A model generated the notes under the pieces. The model made no database searches, was not told where the DNA came from, and saw nothing but the letters and a program-made list of their open reading frames with translations. Both the position numbers and the translations under genes were made by a program. From JAPLST01 sp964397565 (lineage in GTDB: Bacteria; Auribacterota; UBA3054; JAPLST01): DNA of 31,366 bases. Positions 1 through 8,097 of the stretch are shown here, piece after piece. The DNA lies in assembly GCA_964397565.1 (NCBI GenBank), contig CAYNJC010000047.1:1-31366 (forward strand), given 5' to 3'. How positions within the stretch are numbered: position 1 is the first letter of the stretch; each line of letters begins with the position of its first letter.

Positions 1-2093
1 AAGATCGTGCCGCCGACCGGGTAGGTATGGGCTGCGTTAAAGCGCACGACGCGGCGATTGCCGGAATTGTCGATGCGGCCCTCGTAGCCGGAATCGACGA
101 CGTACAGGTTGCGGTAGTTGTCGAGAAAGACCTGCGCCGGATTGGCCATGTCGGTGCCGTCGACGGGGAAGGGGCCGTATGGCTCGCGGTACTTGCCTTT
201 GTTTCTCAGGCCGCCGGTCTTGTTGGTCTGGCCGAGCACGAGATCAACCAACGGGTTGGCGGCAAAAATATTGCGGATGCGCAGGACGCGCGCGCCGGGA
301 TTTTTGTTGCCTGCATGACTTTGCGCATTCCACAGCACATTGCTGACCGGATCATAGCACACGCCGCCCATCGCCAGCGGCGCACAATCGCTGTTGTCGT
401 CCGCCCACCGGATTTGGTTGGCCTGCCCGCCGTCAATCGTTTTGAAGGGGGCGTACATGCGCCCGCCGTTGGTAAGCGGCAGGTGGAACATAAACAGTTT
501 CCAGTCGGTGGTCACGAAGAGGATATTGCTGCTGACATGCAGCATGCCGATCGTGCGGCCTTCGAACGTGCCGCCGGGGGCGTTCTTATCCATGGCCGAC
601 TGGCCAATGACAAAGTCAGCCGACTGAAAGCTGACTGCCGTGTGATAGTTGGTCCAGACCAGGACGCGATAGCGGTCATGCACGAACAGTTGGTTGTTCC
701 AGCGCGCCATGCCGTAGTTGTCCCAGGATGTGCGCCCGCTGGTTTCGTTCATGCCTTCCTTCAGCATCTCGCCGTTGGACCGGACGTGGCCTTGGGCATT
801 GCGCGTGATTGGCAGCGGAATGCGGACGACTTTGTTAAAACCGCCAAAACTGGTGAAATACAAGTTGGTCTGGGCGTCAATGCTGATGCTGCCGTCGGGT
901 TGCCCGAAGTCGGCCACGGCACCGTTCGGGCGCACATATTTGCCGATGCCAATAAAGGTGGTCAGATCCGGCTGGCCGATGCACTCAAGCGCCTGGCCGG
1001 TGACATGGTTGAACTTGACGATGCGATTGTTCCCGCCGTCGGCGACCCAGACAATGTTCGCATCGAACGGATCAAGGCAGAAGCCACGCGCCCAACGGAG
1101 CTGGTTGGTGCCGAACATGCGGTGGGCGTTCATGCCGTTCAAGAACGGTGGGCGGAAGACCATGACGCGCGCGCCGACAATCGGGTCGTTCAGGTCGCTT
1201 TGGCCGTCGAGGACGAAGACTTCGCGCGTGCGCGGATGAACGCGCACACCGGTCGGGTGATACATTTGGTTCAGCGCCATGCCGGCGCCGTTGGCCGTGA
1301 AGGTGGGCTGGCCCAACACCAGTGTGGCGCTCTTGGCGCCGTTGGTGAAGCAGACCACGCGATTGTTGCCCGCATCGGCCACCCAAATGTTGCCGGCCGC
1401 ATCCACCTCCACGCCGGCAGAGTAGGTGCCGGTAGTTACGCCATAATTCCACTGGGTGCGCAGCGTGCCGGCACTGGTGGTCGGCGGCGTGGTCGTGTTG
1501 TTGGGCGAGCGATTGGTGAAGGTGGCCTGGCCCCAGACCTCATCCGCAATCTGATCCGTCGCGAACGGATCGTTATACTTGAGCACCCGGTTGTTGCACA
1601 AGTCCACCACGTAGAAATTGCCGGCCGCGTCCGTCGCCATCATGCCGGAGCGCGGCGCCTCGGAGGTGCTGCTGACATACGGAAACGGCAGCAGGGCGAG
1701 CGTCGCGGCGCTGGGCGGCAGAAACTGGAGGTTGTTGCCGTTGGCGGCGCCGGCGTCCCACATGGCCGGCTGGCCGATGACAATGTCCGCCGAAGGCCAC
1801 GGGCCGTTGGGCAGCGTCACCGGCTGCCACCCGTTGAAACCGAGAATGCGATTGTTGGCCGAATCAAACAGATAGATGCGCGGTGGATTCTTGTGGGTGT
1901 CCACGTGCACGCCGCCAACGTGCGCGCCGGCGTACGGCACAATCCGGTTCAGCATAATTTCTTCCTGGCGCGTCGTGCCGAGGTACTTGCTGATGGCCAG
2001 ATCCAGCGCCGGCAAGGGCGTGGCGGCGAACGGGATGGCCACAGTGCAGACCGCACCGATGAAGGCGGCGGTCAGAAGACGATTGCGTTTCAT
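1..2093 (-). CDS. NHL-repeat exported protein, paralogue of its neighbour (3' end outside window)
   Basis: An open minus-strand frame starts at ATG 2093 and runs without a stop to base 1, so the C-terminus lies outside the window. The N-terminus (MKRNRLLTAAFIGAVCTVAI) looks like a Sec signal peptide. The body is closely similar, nearly residue by residue, to the first half of the protein encoded at 2138-6469. Shared motifs include GTTRQEEIM, NRIVPYAGAHVGGVHVD, AAGNFYVVDLCNNRVLKY and GVEVDAAGNIWVAD. The recurring 'aGNiyVaDxxNnRV' signature is typical of NHL-type beta-propeller blades. It starts 44 bases downstream of its sister's stop codon in the same direction, so it may be cotranscribed. 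No Shine-Dalgarno sequence is visible. It differs from the sister by small in-frame indels (for example extra residues near GVTTGTYSAG), so this is a diverged tandem duplicate and not an assembly repeat. Function unknown; surface or matrix protein is the inference. Confidence 0.85.
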   Translation of the reverse strand, partial: MKRNRLLTAAFIGAVCTVAIPFAATPLPALDLAISKYLGTTRQEEIMLNRIVPYAGAHVGGVHVDTHKNPPRIYLFDSANNRILGFNGWQPVTLPNGPWPSADIVIGQPAMWDAGAANGNNLQFLPPSAATLALLPFPYVSSTSEAPRSGMMATDAAGNFYVVDLCNNRVLKYNDPFATDQIADEVWGQATFTNRSPNNTTTPPTTSAGTLRTQWNYGVTTGTYSAGVEVDAAGNIWVADAGNNRVVCFTNGAKSATLVLGQPTFTANGAGMALNQMYHPTGVRVHPRTREVFVLDGQSDLNDPIVGARVMVFRPPFLNGMNAHRMFGTNQLRWARGFCLDPFDANIVWVADGGNNRIVKFNHVTGQALECIGQPDLTTFIGIGKYVRPNGAVADFGQPDGSISIDAQTNLYFTSFGGFNKVVRIPLPITRNAQGHVRSNGEMLKEGMNETSGRTSWDNYGMARWNNQLFVHDRYRVLVWTNYHTAVSFQSADFVIGQSAMDKNAPGGTFEGRTIGMLHVSSNILFVTTDWKLFMFHLPLTNGGRMYAPFKTIDGGQANQIRWADDNSDCAPLAMGGVCYDPVSNVLWNAQSHAGNKNPGARVLRIRNIFAANPLVDLVLGQTNKTGGLRNKGKYREPYGPFPVDGTDMANPAQVFLDNYRNLYVVDSGYEGRIDNSGNRRVVRFNAAHTYPVGGTI

Positions 2094-2137
2094 AATCACA
2101 GGAGTTACGTTAGGTAACGGTATAATTACAGTGTAGC

Positions 2138-5100
2138 CTATACAAGAAAACGACATGCGCGCAAACTCAGCAACGCCGGCGCCAGCAGCGCGAGCAGAAC
2201 GCCCGGCTCCGGCACGCCGAGCGGCTGCAAGTCAAAGTCAATCAGACTAAGGCGCATGATGCCGGGCGCTTCGCTGCCGGCATCGTAATTCATGAAGAGA
2301 TAGCCTTCGTGGGCGGCGAGCGTGTTGCGCCATTGGCTCAGGCCGGTGGCGGGCGTGATGTCCAGCGGAGCGAGGTCTGGCCGTTCGAGGTTGTAGAGAT
2401 AGATTTTACGGCTGCCAGTCCAGGCCGACGCGGCCAGCAGCGTGTTGCCATAGAAATTGGGATGGTTGAGCACGGCCAGGTCCACGACGGCGTCGCTGGT
2501 CATGCTACCGGGAATCTGGTAACGGCGCTCCGCATTCTGGATGTTGGTGGCGTCGGCGAAGATGTTGGTGGCGCACCAGACCCAGTTCTGACCATCCGCC
2601 GCGGTCGCGTCGAGAAACAAGGCGCGGCCGTTCTGCTTGGGGTCGAGGACGCAGGTGGCATACGCGGTGTTGACCCCTTCCGTTTCTCTTTCGCTGAGCG
2701 TGGCGAGGTTGCCGATGCCGCTCCAGCGGCGGACTTGCGCGTCCATGCTGTTCTTGTAGCGATCCGTGCAAATGGCGTTGAGCGCGCTGACATTGGTCCA
2801 CAAGTAGATGCCGCCGATGTTGCGGGCCGCGCCGTCATAATTATCGCCGGTGGCGCGGGCGATGAGTGGGGTGGCCGGATCAGCGCCGAGTGCGGCGGGT
2901 GTGCCGGCGGCATTGGTCGTGTAGAAGCCGTACCATGACCAGTACCACGGGCCGCCGTTCGGAATGCCGAACTGGCACCACAGCGCGGCGTAGAATACAT
3001 TGCTGTGTTTCACCCAGTTCTGGCCTGGTTCACCGCCACCTTCGTTGCAAGGAATGCCGCCAATGGCGAGCTGCCAGTCGGTCACCATGCTGCTCAATGT
3101 CGATGCCCGCACGCGCCAGATGCTCTGGGTGCGCGGATTGCCGGCCGAGGCACAGGCCTGCAGGTAGACATAGCCGTCACGATCGTAATTTTTCACGAGC
3201 GTGCCGCGCTCGGTCATGCGCAGGCCCGCGCCCGCGCCGGCGTAGCCCATGCCGTTGGTGACGAGAAGAACCTGCCACGTCGTTCCGGTGATGACGACCT
3301 CACGGGTAATGCGCACGCTGTCAGAGGCGACATCGCCATACACATTCGAGCCGGAGACGCTGATCACATTGTCGCCCAGTTGCAGCGGGACATTGAGAAT
3401 CGTCCAGGGTGTGATGGCGGCCAGCGTGCCGCCGCCACCGAGTGCATTGGTCCACCACAGCGTGCCAACCACATGCGGATTGTTGGTGCCGTTGATGGTG
3501 TAGGCGCTGATGCTTTCATCCACGGTAATGTCCGGCGTGGTGACATCCACATACGGCGCGCCTTCGCCCGGGCTGGGCGCGCGCGTCATGGTGATGGTGG
3601 CAACCGCATTGCTGCCGAATATATTCGTGGCGCTGACCGAGATCAGATTTGCGCCGCCGCTGAGCGGAATGCCGGTGATGACCCAGGACGAAGTCGCCGT
3701 CGCGCTGCCGCTGCCGCCGCGATTATTCGACCAGCTAATATAGCCGACCGCATGCTGATTGGCAACGCCGCCCAGCGCGCAGCTGGTCACGCCATTGGGA
3801 AACGACTGCGGCGCGTTGGTAATGCTGATGGCGGGCGTGCCTTCGCCGCGCAAAAAGGCGCGCGTGATCGTGATCGCATCGCTGCCGACAATACCGCCCG
3901 TATTGGTGCCGCTGACGGTCAGCAGATTCGCGCCGAACTGCAGGGCGATGCCGGTCACCTGCCAGGGCGATGTGGCCGGAAATGCGCCGCCGCCGCCACG
4001 CTCGTTGATCCACTGCATCGTGCCGACCAGATTCGCATTGGTGCCGCCCAGTGCCGTGCTGGCACTGGTTACCGTCACGATCGTATTGGTCACAAACACC
4101 AGCGGCGCGATCGCCCGCGGCATATGGAAAAGGAGGCGGCTCCAGGTGTGATCCTGCAGTACAAACATCGGGCCGTCGAAGAAACACGACGCGGGCTGGC
4201 CAAGATACGTGTTGATGATCTGCGTCGGCTGCGGATTGACGACATCAGTCTGCTGCGGCGTGGGGTAGAAATACAGGTGCTTGCCTTGGGCGCCGGAGTA
4301 GGTGTCCTCGGTCAGCACCATTGCGTTGGCGCTGTTGAAGGCCAACGTGATCGGCGTGCCGGGCCCATCGGCGCCACCAGAGGTGGTGCGGTCGGCGGTG
4401 AGTGTCAATTTGCAGAAGACGGCATCGGCCGGTGTGTTCGGGAAGATAGTGCCGCCGACCGGGTAGGTCTTGGCTGCGTTAAAGCGCACGACGCGGAGAT
4501 TGCCGTACCCCTCGTATACGCCATCGACGACGTACAGGTTGCGGTAGTTGTCCAGATAGATCGACGACGCAGCCGCAAAGTCCGTCGCATCAACGGTGAA
4601 AGGCCCTGTGAAATTGATAAACTTGCCTTTGTTGGGCAGAACGCCGGTTTTGTTGGTCTGGCCGAGCACAAGATCAACCAGCGGAACGTCGTCAAAGATG
4701 TTGCGGATGCGCAGGACGCGCGCGCCGCCAGCAACCCACAGCACATTGCTCGCAGGATCATAGCACACGCTGCCGATATTCAACGGCCCGCAAGGGCTGT
4801 TGTCGTCCGCCCATTTGTAGGTGCCGCCGTCAATCGTTTTGAATGCGGCGTAATGGACCCCGCCGTTGGTAATCGGCAGGCGAAACATATACGTTTTCCA
4901 ATCGGTGGTCACAAAGAGGACATTACTGCCTTCGTTGGCATCCATCATGCCAATCCAGCGGCCTTCGAACGTGGAGCCACCCGCGGGGTATTGCTCGTTC
5001 TTATCCAAGGCCGACTGGCCAATCACAAAATCAGCCGACTGAAAGTTGACCGCCGTTTGATAGTTGGTCCAGACCAGCATGCGATAGCGGTCATGCACGT

Positions 5101-6469
5101 ACAGTTGGTTCTTCCAGCGCGCCATGCCGTAGTTGTCCTGCACCGTGCGCCCGCTGGTTTCGTTCATGCCTTCCTTCAGCATCTCGCCGTTGGACCAGAC
5201 GATGCCTTGGCCATTGCGCGTGATTGGCAGGGGAATGCGGATGACTCTGCTTCTGCTGGAAAAACAAGTGAAATAAAGATTGGATTGGGCGTCAATGCTG
5301 ATGCTGCCGTCGGGTTGGTTGAAGTTGGCGACGGAGCCGTCCGGACGCACATACCGGCCGACGTCAAGAATGGTTGTCAGATTCACCTGACCGATGCAGT
5401 CGAGCGCCTGGCCGCTGAAATGGTTGAACTGGACGATGCGCTGCTGATTGCCGGAGGCGACCCAGACGATGTTCGTGTCGAACGGATCAAGGCAAAAGCC
5501 GCGCGCCCAACTGAGCTGGTTGGTGCCGAAGATACGGTCGGCGGTCTTGCCGTTCGTGAACGGCGGTTTGAAGACCATCACGCGCGGGTTTTCTTGGCCG
5601 TCGAGGACGAAGACCTCTTTCGTCGCGGGGTGCACACGCACGCCGGTCGGTTTATTCATTTGGTTCAGCGCCGTGCCGGAGCTGCTGCTCGTGAAAGTGG
5701 CTTGGCCGAGCACCACGGTGGCGGTCTTGGCGCCGTTGGTGAAGCAGAGCACGCGATTGTTGTTCGAGTCGGCAACCCAAATGTTGCCGGCCGCATCCAC
5801 CTCCACACCGGCGGAGTAGGCACCGCCGCCATACCACTGGGTGTTCAGTGTGCCGGCACCGGTGGGCGGCGGCGTGGTTGTGTTGTCGGGCGAGCGATTG
5901 GTGAACGTGTTGTGCCCCCACACTTGGTCGGCGATCTGATCCGTCTCGAACGGATCAATATACTTGAGCACCCGGTTGTTGCACAAGTCCACCACGTAGA
6001 AGTTGCCGGCGCTGTCCGTCGCCATCATGCCCGAACGCGGCGACTCGGACGTGCTGCTTATATACGGAAACGGCACCAGTGCGAGCGTCGCGGCGCCGGG
6101 CGGCAGATACTTGATGTTGTTGCCGTTGGCGGCACCGGTGTCCCACATGGCCGGCTGGCCAATGACGATGTCCGCCGAAGGCCACGGGCCGTTTGGCAGC
6201 GTCACCGGCTGCCACCCTTTGAAACCGAGAATGCGATTGTTCATCGAGTCAAACATGTAAATGCGCGGGGGACTCTTGCTGGTGTCCACATGCACGCCGC
6301 CAACGTGCGCGCCGGCGTACGGCACAATCCGATTCTGCATGATCTCTTCCTGGCGCGTCGTGCCGAGCAACTTGCTGATGGGCATATCCATCGTCGGCAA
6401 GGCGGCGGACAGCGTCAGCGCTGCGCCAATCACGATGGCTACCAACAAGGAGATGTGCTTGGTAATCAT
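2138..6469 (-). CDS. Large exported NHL-repeat / Ig-like protein with PEP-CTERM anchor
   Basis: A 1443-residue protein with an N-terminal signal peptide (MITKHISLLVAIVIGAALTL). The first half carries NHL-like propeller blades (AGNFYVVDLCNNRVLKY, GVEVDAAGNIWVADSNNNRV, LYVVDGVYEG). The middle holds three successive modules of about 70-80 residues, each with a W-hydrophobic core and a 'GANLIsVSxTN' strand followed by 'ITR' (TVSGTNTGG, SVSATNIFG, SVSGSNVYG), which look like Ig-like or cadherin-like repeats. The C-terminus is a PEP-CTERM-type sorting signal: VPEPG, a hydrophobic stretch, then R..CRF. In known systems such proteins are exported, cleaved by an exosortase and anchored or released at the surface. 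No exosortase is in this window. The gene has a strong sigma70-type promoter about 50 bases upstream and no obvious Shine-Dalgarno. A structural or adhesive surface role is inference. Confidence 0.9.
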   Translation of the reverse strand: MITKHISLLVAIVIGAALTLSAALPTMDMPISKLLGTTRQEEIMQNRIVPYAGAHVGGVHVDTSKSPPRIYMFDSMNNRILGFKGWQPVTLPNGPWPSADIVIGQPAMWDTGAANGNNIKYLPPGAATLALVPFPYISSTSESPRSGMMATDSAGNFYVVDLCNNRVLKYIDPFETDQIADQVWGHNTFTNRSPDNTTTPPPTGAGTLNTQWYGGGAYSAGVEVDAAGNIWVADSNNNRVLCFTNGAKTATVVLGQATFTSSSSGTALNQMNKPTGVRVHPATKEVFVLDGQENPRVMVFKPPFTNGKTADRIFGTNQLSWARGFCLDPFDTNIVWVASGNQQRIVQFNHFSGQALDCIGQVNLTTILDVGRYVRPDGSVANFNQPDGSISIDAQSNLYFTCFSSRSRVIRIPLPITRNGQGIVWSNGEMLKEGMNETSGRTVQDNYGMARWKNQLYVHDRYRMLVWTNYQTAVNFQSADFVIGQSALDKNEQYPAGGSTFEGRWIGMMDANEGSNVLFVTTDWKTYMFRLPITNGGVHYAAFKTIDGGTYKWADDNSPCGPLNIGSVCYDPASNVLWVAGGARVLRIRNIFDDVPLVDLVLGQTNKTGVLPNKGKFINFTGPFTVDATDFAAASSIYLDNYRNLYVVDGVYEGYGNLRVVRFNAAKTYPVGGTIFPNTPADAVFCKLTLTADRTTSGGADGPGTPITLAFNSANAMVLTEDTYSGAQGKHLYFYPTPQQTDVVNPQPTQIINTYLGQPASCFFDGPMFVLQDHTWSRLLFHMPRAIAPLVFVTNTIVTVTSASTALGGTNANLVGTMQWINERGGGGAFPATSPWQVTGIALQFGANLLTVSGTNTGGIVGSDAITITRAFLRGEGTPAISITNAPQSFPNGVTSCALGGVANQHAVGYISWSNNRGGSGSATATSSWVITGIPLSGGANLISVSATNIFGSNAVATITMTRAPSPGEGAPYVDVTTPDITVDESISAYTINGTNNPHVVGTLWWTNALGGGGTLAAITPWTILNVPLQLGDNVISVSGSNVYGDVASDSVRITREVVITGTTWQVLLVTNGMGYAGAGAGLRMTERGTLVKNYDRDGYVYLQACASAGNPRTQSIWRVRASTLSSMVTDWQLAIGGIPCNEGGGEPGQNWVKHSNVFYAALWCQFGIPNGGPWYWSWYGFYTTNAAGTPAALGADPATPLIARATGDNYDGAARNIGGIYLWTNVSALNAICTDRYKNSMDAQVRRWSGIGNLATLSERETEGVNTAYATCVLDPKQNGRALFLDATAADGQNWVWCATNIFADATNIQNAERRYQIPGSMTSDAVVDLAVLNHPNFYGNTLLAASAWTGSRKIYLYNLERPDLAPLDITPATGLSQWRNTLAAHEGYLFMNYDAGSEAPGIMRLSLIDFDLQPLGVPEPGVLLALLAPALLSLRACRFLV

Positions 6470-6496
6470 AGGGTCATAGTGTTAGTCTTAGATTAC

Positions 6497-6526
6497 TGTA
6501 TGCATTCAGCCAGTGTATACATTCAG
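6497..6526. promoter_or_regulatory. Direct repeat over the -10/start site, possible operator
   Basis: Two 13-base copies, TGTATGCATTCAG (6497-6509) and TGTATACATTCAG (6514-6526), match at 12 of 13 positions with a 17-base period. The second abuts the -10 box of the PEP-CTERM promoter and the first lies in the early transcribed region. This placement suits a repressor or other regulator, but the binding factor is unknown. Confidence 0.4.
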
Positions 6527-6553
6527 TATACCACGCTTACACCTGGTTGTCAA
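6525..6553 (-). promoter_or_regulatory. Sigma70-type promoter of the PEP-CTERM gene
   Basis: Read on the minus strand, TTGACA (6548-6553) is followed by a 17-base spacer and TATACT (6525-6530). This is a full -35 match and a 5/6 -10 match at ideal spacing. Predicted transcription begins near 6518, giving a leader of about 50 bases before ATG 6469. Confidence 0.8.
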
Positions 6554-6571
6554 TTAGACAAGCCAACTTGG

Positions 6572-6778
6572 TTAGTGCGCAACAACCACCGTGCGGCGTG
6601 TCTCAATCGCGCGGTCGGCCGCCAGCGTCAATCGCAAGGTGCGCAAACTGTCCGCATAGGTGCACGGATTTGCGCGCCAATAGACGCGCTTTTCGCCGCT
6701 CAAATGAATTTCGTTGCGCCAGCTATCAGCCAGCCACGAATGCGTGTGCGTGCCGACCCAGCACACCAATACGAGACG
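6572..6778 (-). pseudogene. Short C-terminal remnant, possibly of a Gfo/Idh/MocA oxidoreductase
   Basis: A minus-strand frame of 68 codons plus stop lies between a TAA at 6779-6781 and a stop at 6572. It has no good start codon (TTG 6769 is the only candidate) and no ribosome binding site. The translated tail (TYADSLRTLRLTLAADRAIE followed by TRRTVVVA) resembles the last helix and strand of Gfo/Idh/MocA oxidoreductases, which often read 'F.dglra..v..Ai..Sa.tGr.V.v'. It sits 33 bases after the SDR gene in the same direction. The most economical reading is the 3' end of a deleted sugar oxidoreductase gene. The family assignment is tentative. Confidence 0.35.
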
Positions 6779-6813
6779 TTATGACGATGCCTGTTGGAAA
6801 TGAGCATGACACT

Positions 6814-7572
6814 TCAGATTGCCGGCATGACATTGCCACCGCAGACGGGAATGTAGGCACCGCTTATAAAGCTGGCCAGATCTGAGGCCAGAAACGTCAC
6901 AACATTGGCAATTTCCTGAGCGACGCCCCGCCGCTTCAGGGGAACCTGGGCCCGGTAGTCAAGAGTGGTGTCGGATTCCGGACAGTCTTCGCTGATGGTC
7001 CAGCCCGGGGCAATCTGATTGACCGTGATACCGTGTTCGCCCACTTCGCGGGCGAGCACCCGCAACACCCCGTCCATGCCGCGCTTGCCGGCGATATACG
7101 CGGAGGTCGTTTTTGAATACTGCATGGAGCATTCCGTATTGATGCCGATCACGCGGCCCCACTGCTTACCGATCATGCCCGGGACAAAGGCCTGGGCCAG
7201 CAACACGGTTTGCGTGACGCACGCGCGGTACTGACTTTCGTAATCCGCCAGCGGCTGTTGCAGAACCGCCGTCCACTGGTACGGAGAGACGGCATTGACG
7301 ACGACGATGTCAGGCGCGCGCAGTTCCTTCTCCGCACGTTCCTTCAAGGCCGCCACCGCATCGCTGTCGGTGACATCCGCTGCCACGGTGATCGCCGCGC
7401 GATGCAGTATGCGGATCTCCTTAACCAGCAGTTCCGCCTGAGTCGCGTTGCGATGGTAGTGGACAATGATGTCGGCGCCGGCGCACGCAAGCGTGCGCAC
7501 CATCACCCGGCCAAGCTGACCAGTTGCGCCGGTCACCAGGGCGGTCCTGCCAGAGAGATCAATGGGCAGCAT
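6814..7572 (-). CDS. SDR-family NAD(P)-dependent oxidoreductase
   Basis: A 252-residue classical short-chain dehydrogenase/reductase. It shows the dinucleotide-binding TGATGQLG (residues 14-21), the acidic ADVTD (65-69), VNAV in place of the usual NNAG (92-95), and the catalytic YIAGK (Tyr159, Lys163). The position 13 residues before the Tyr, normally Ser, is Thr146 here, with Ser149 nearby. The C-terminal FISGAYIPVCGG matches the usual 'itGa.ipVdGG' end. The start codon overlaps the stop of the upstream membrane-protein gene as TAATG, and AGGA lies 7 bases upstream, so translation is probably coupled. Context (GH127, Fe-ADH, divergent ribulokinase) suggests a sugar or sugar-acid substrate; FabG-like activity cannot be excluded. 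No signal peptide, so cytoplasmic. Confidence 0.9.
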   Translation of the reverse strand: MLPIDLSGRTALVTGATGQLGRVMVRTLACAGADIIVHYHRNATQAELLVKEIRILHRAAITVAADVTDSDAVAALKERAEKELRAPDIVVVNAVSPYQWTAVLQQPLADYESQYRACVTQTVLLAQAFVPGMIGKQWGRVIGINTECSMQYSKTTSAYIAGKRGMDGVLRVLAREVGEHGITVNQIAPGWTISEDCPESDTTLDYRAQVPLKRRGVAQEIANVVTFLASDLASFISGAYIPVCGGNVMPAI

Positions 7573-8036
7573 TACTCGTTCCTGTGTTCAGGTCGTGTGC
7601 GGCCTTGACAAGGCGGCCGAACATTTGAAGATGAGCCGCACTGACTATGCGCGTGGGATCCATCAGTTGAACAGGCGTTGGGGCGTCGTGCGGCATAGTG
7701 TGCCAATGCATATCCTGATACATACAGCGCACCCGGTATGGCCAAAGCCCAGAAGAACCATGTCAAGCCTTTCGCGGAATCTCGCACCGGGACGTAAAAC
7801 AAACCAACACCAATGAGGGAAAGGAGCCCTCCCGTAAGTTCCCAACGCCACCCGACAAGAATACCGGTCAATATCAGAGTTAGCGCGACGAACCCCACCT
7901 GCACAATCGCTGGCTGCGCAATAGGATTTGGCATGCCCTCTCTAACGGCGACGAGCACAATTACAGCAACGAGCCACGTGCCGATGATGCGCGCTACCCA
8001 TCGACAGACAGATACGGACAGGCGGATTGTATTCAT
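7572..8036 (-). CDS. Small integral membrane protein (DUF7670-like)
   Basis: A 154-residue protein with four predicted membrane segments at about residues 15-31, 44-62, 66-82 and 91-112. The signature 'GILVGWRWELTGGLLSLIGV' between helices two and three resembles small four-helix proteins now grouped as DUF7670. I chose ATG 8036 (MNTIRLSVS), which has AGGA about eight bases upstream. A longer reading to 8135 would overlap the GH127 gene and adds a poor N-terminus. The last 35 residues are polar and low in complexity. It sits between GH127 (62 bases upstream) and the SDR gene (one-base overlap), so it belongs to the sugar operon. Function unknown. Confidence 0.65.
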   Translation of the reverse strand: MNTIRLSVSVCRWVARIIGTWLVAVIVLVAVREGMPNPIAQPAIVQVGFVALTLILTGILVGWRWELTGGLLSLIGVGLFYVPVRDSAKGLTWFFWALAIPGALYVSGYALAHYAARRPNACSTDGSHAHSQCGSSSNVRPPCQGRTRPEHRNE

Positions 8037-8097
8037 CGATGGATTCCTGGTCTGACGTTGCCCATCACGCGCGGTGTGCATGCATGGGCTGGTTGTG

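Noticed and set aside
27..2117. A 696-codon plus-strand open frame at the left edge
   Set aside because: Antisense shadow of the partial NHL gene; the minus-strand reading has a signal peptide and a full-length match to its paralogue.
3005..6784. A 1259-codon open frame on the plus strand opposite the PEP-CTERM gene
   Set aside because: Its product is His/Arg/Val/Ala-rich with no signal, domain or ribosome site. It mirrors the codon periodicity of the real minus-strand gene, and the same frame is open opposite the paralogue (27-2117).
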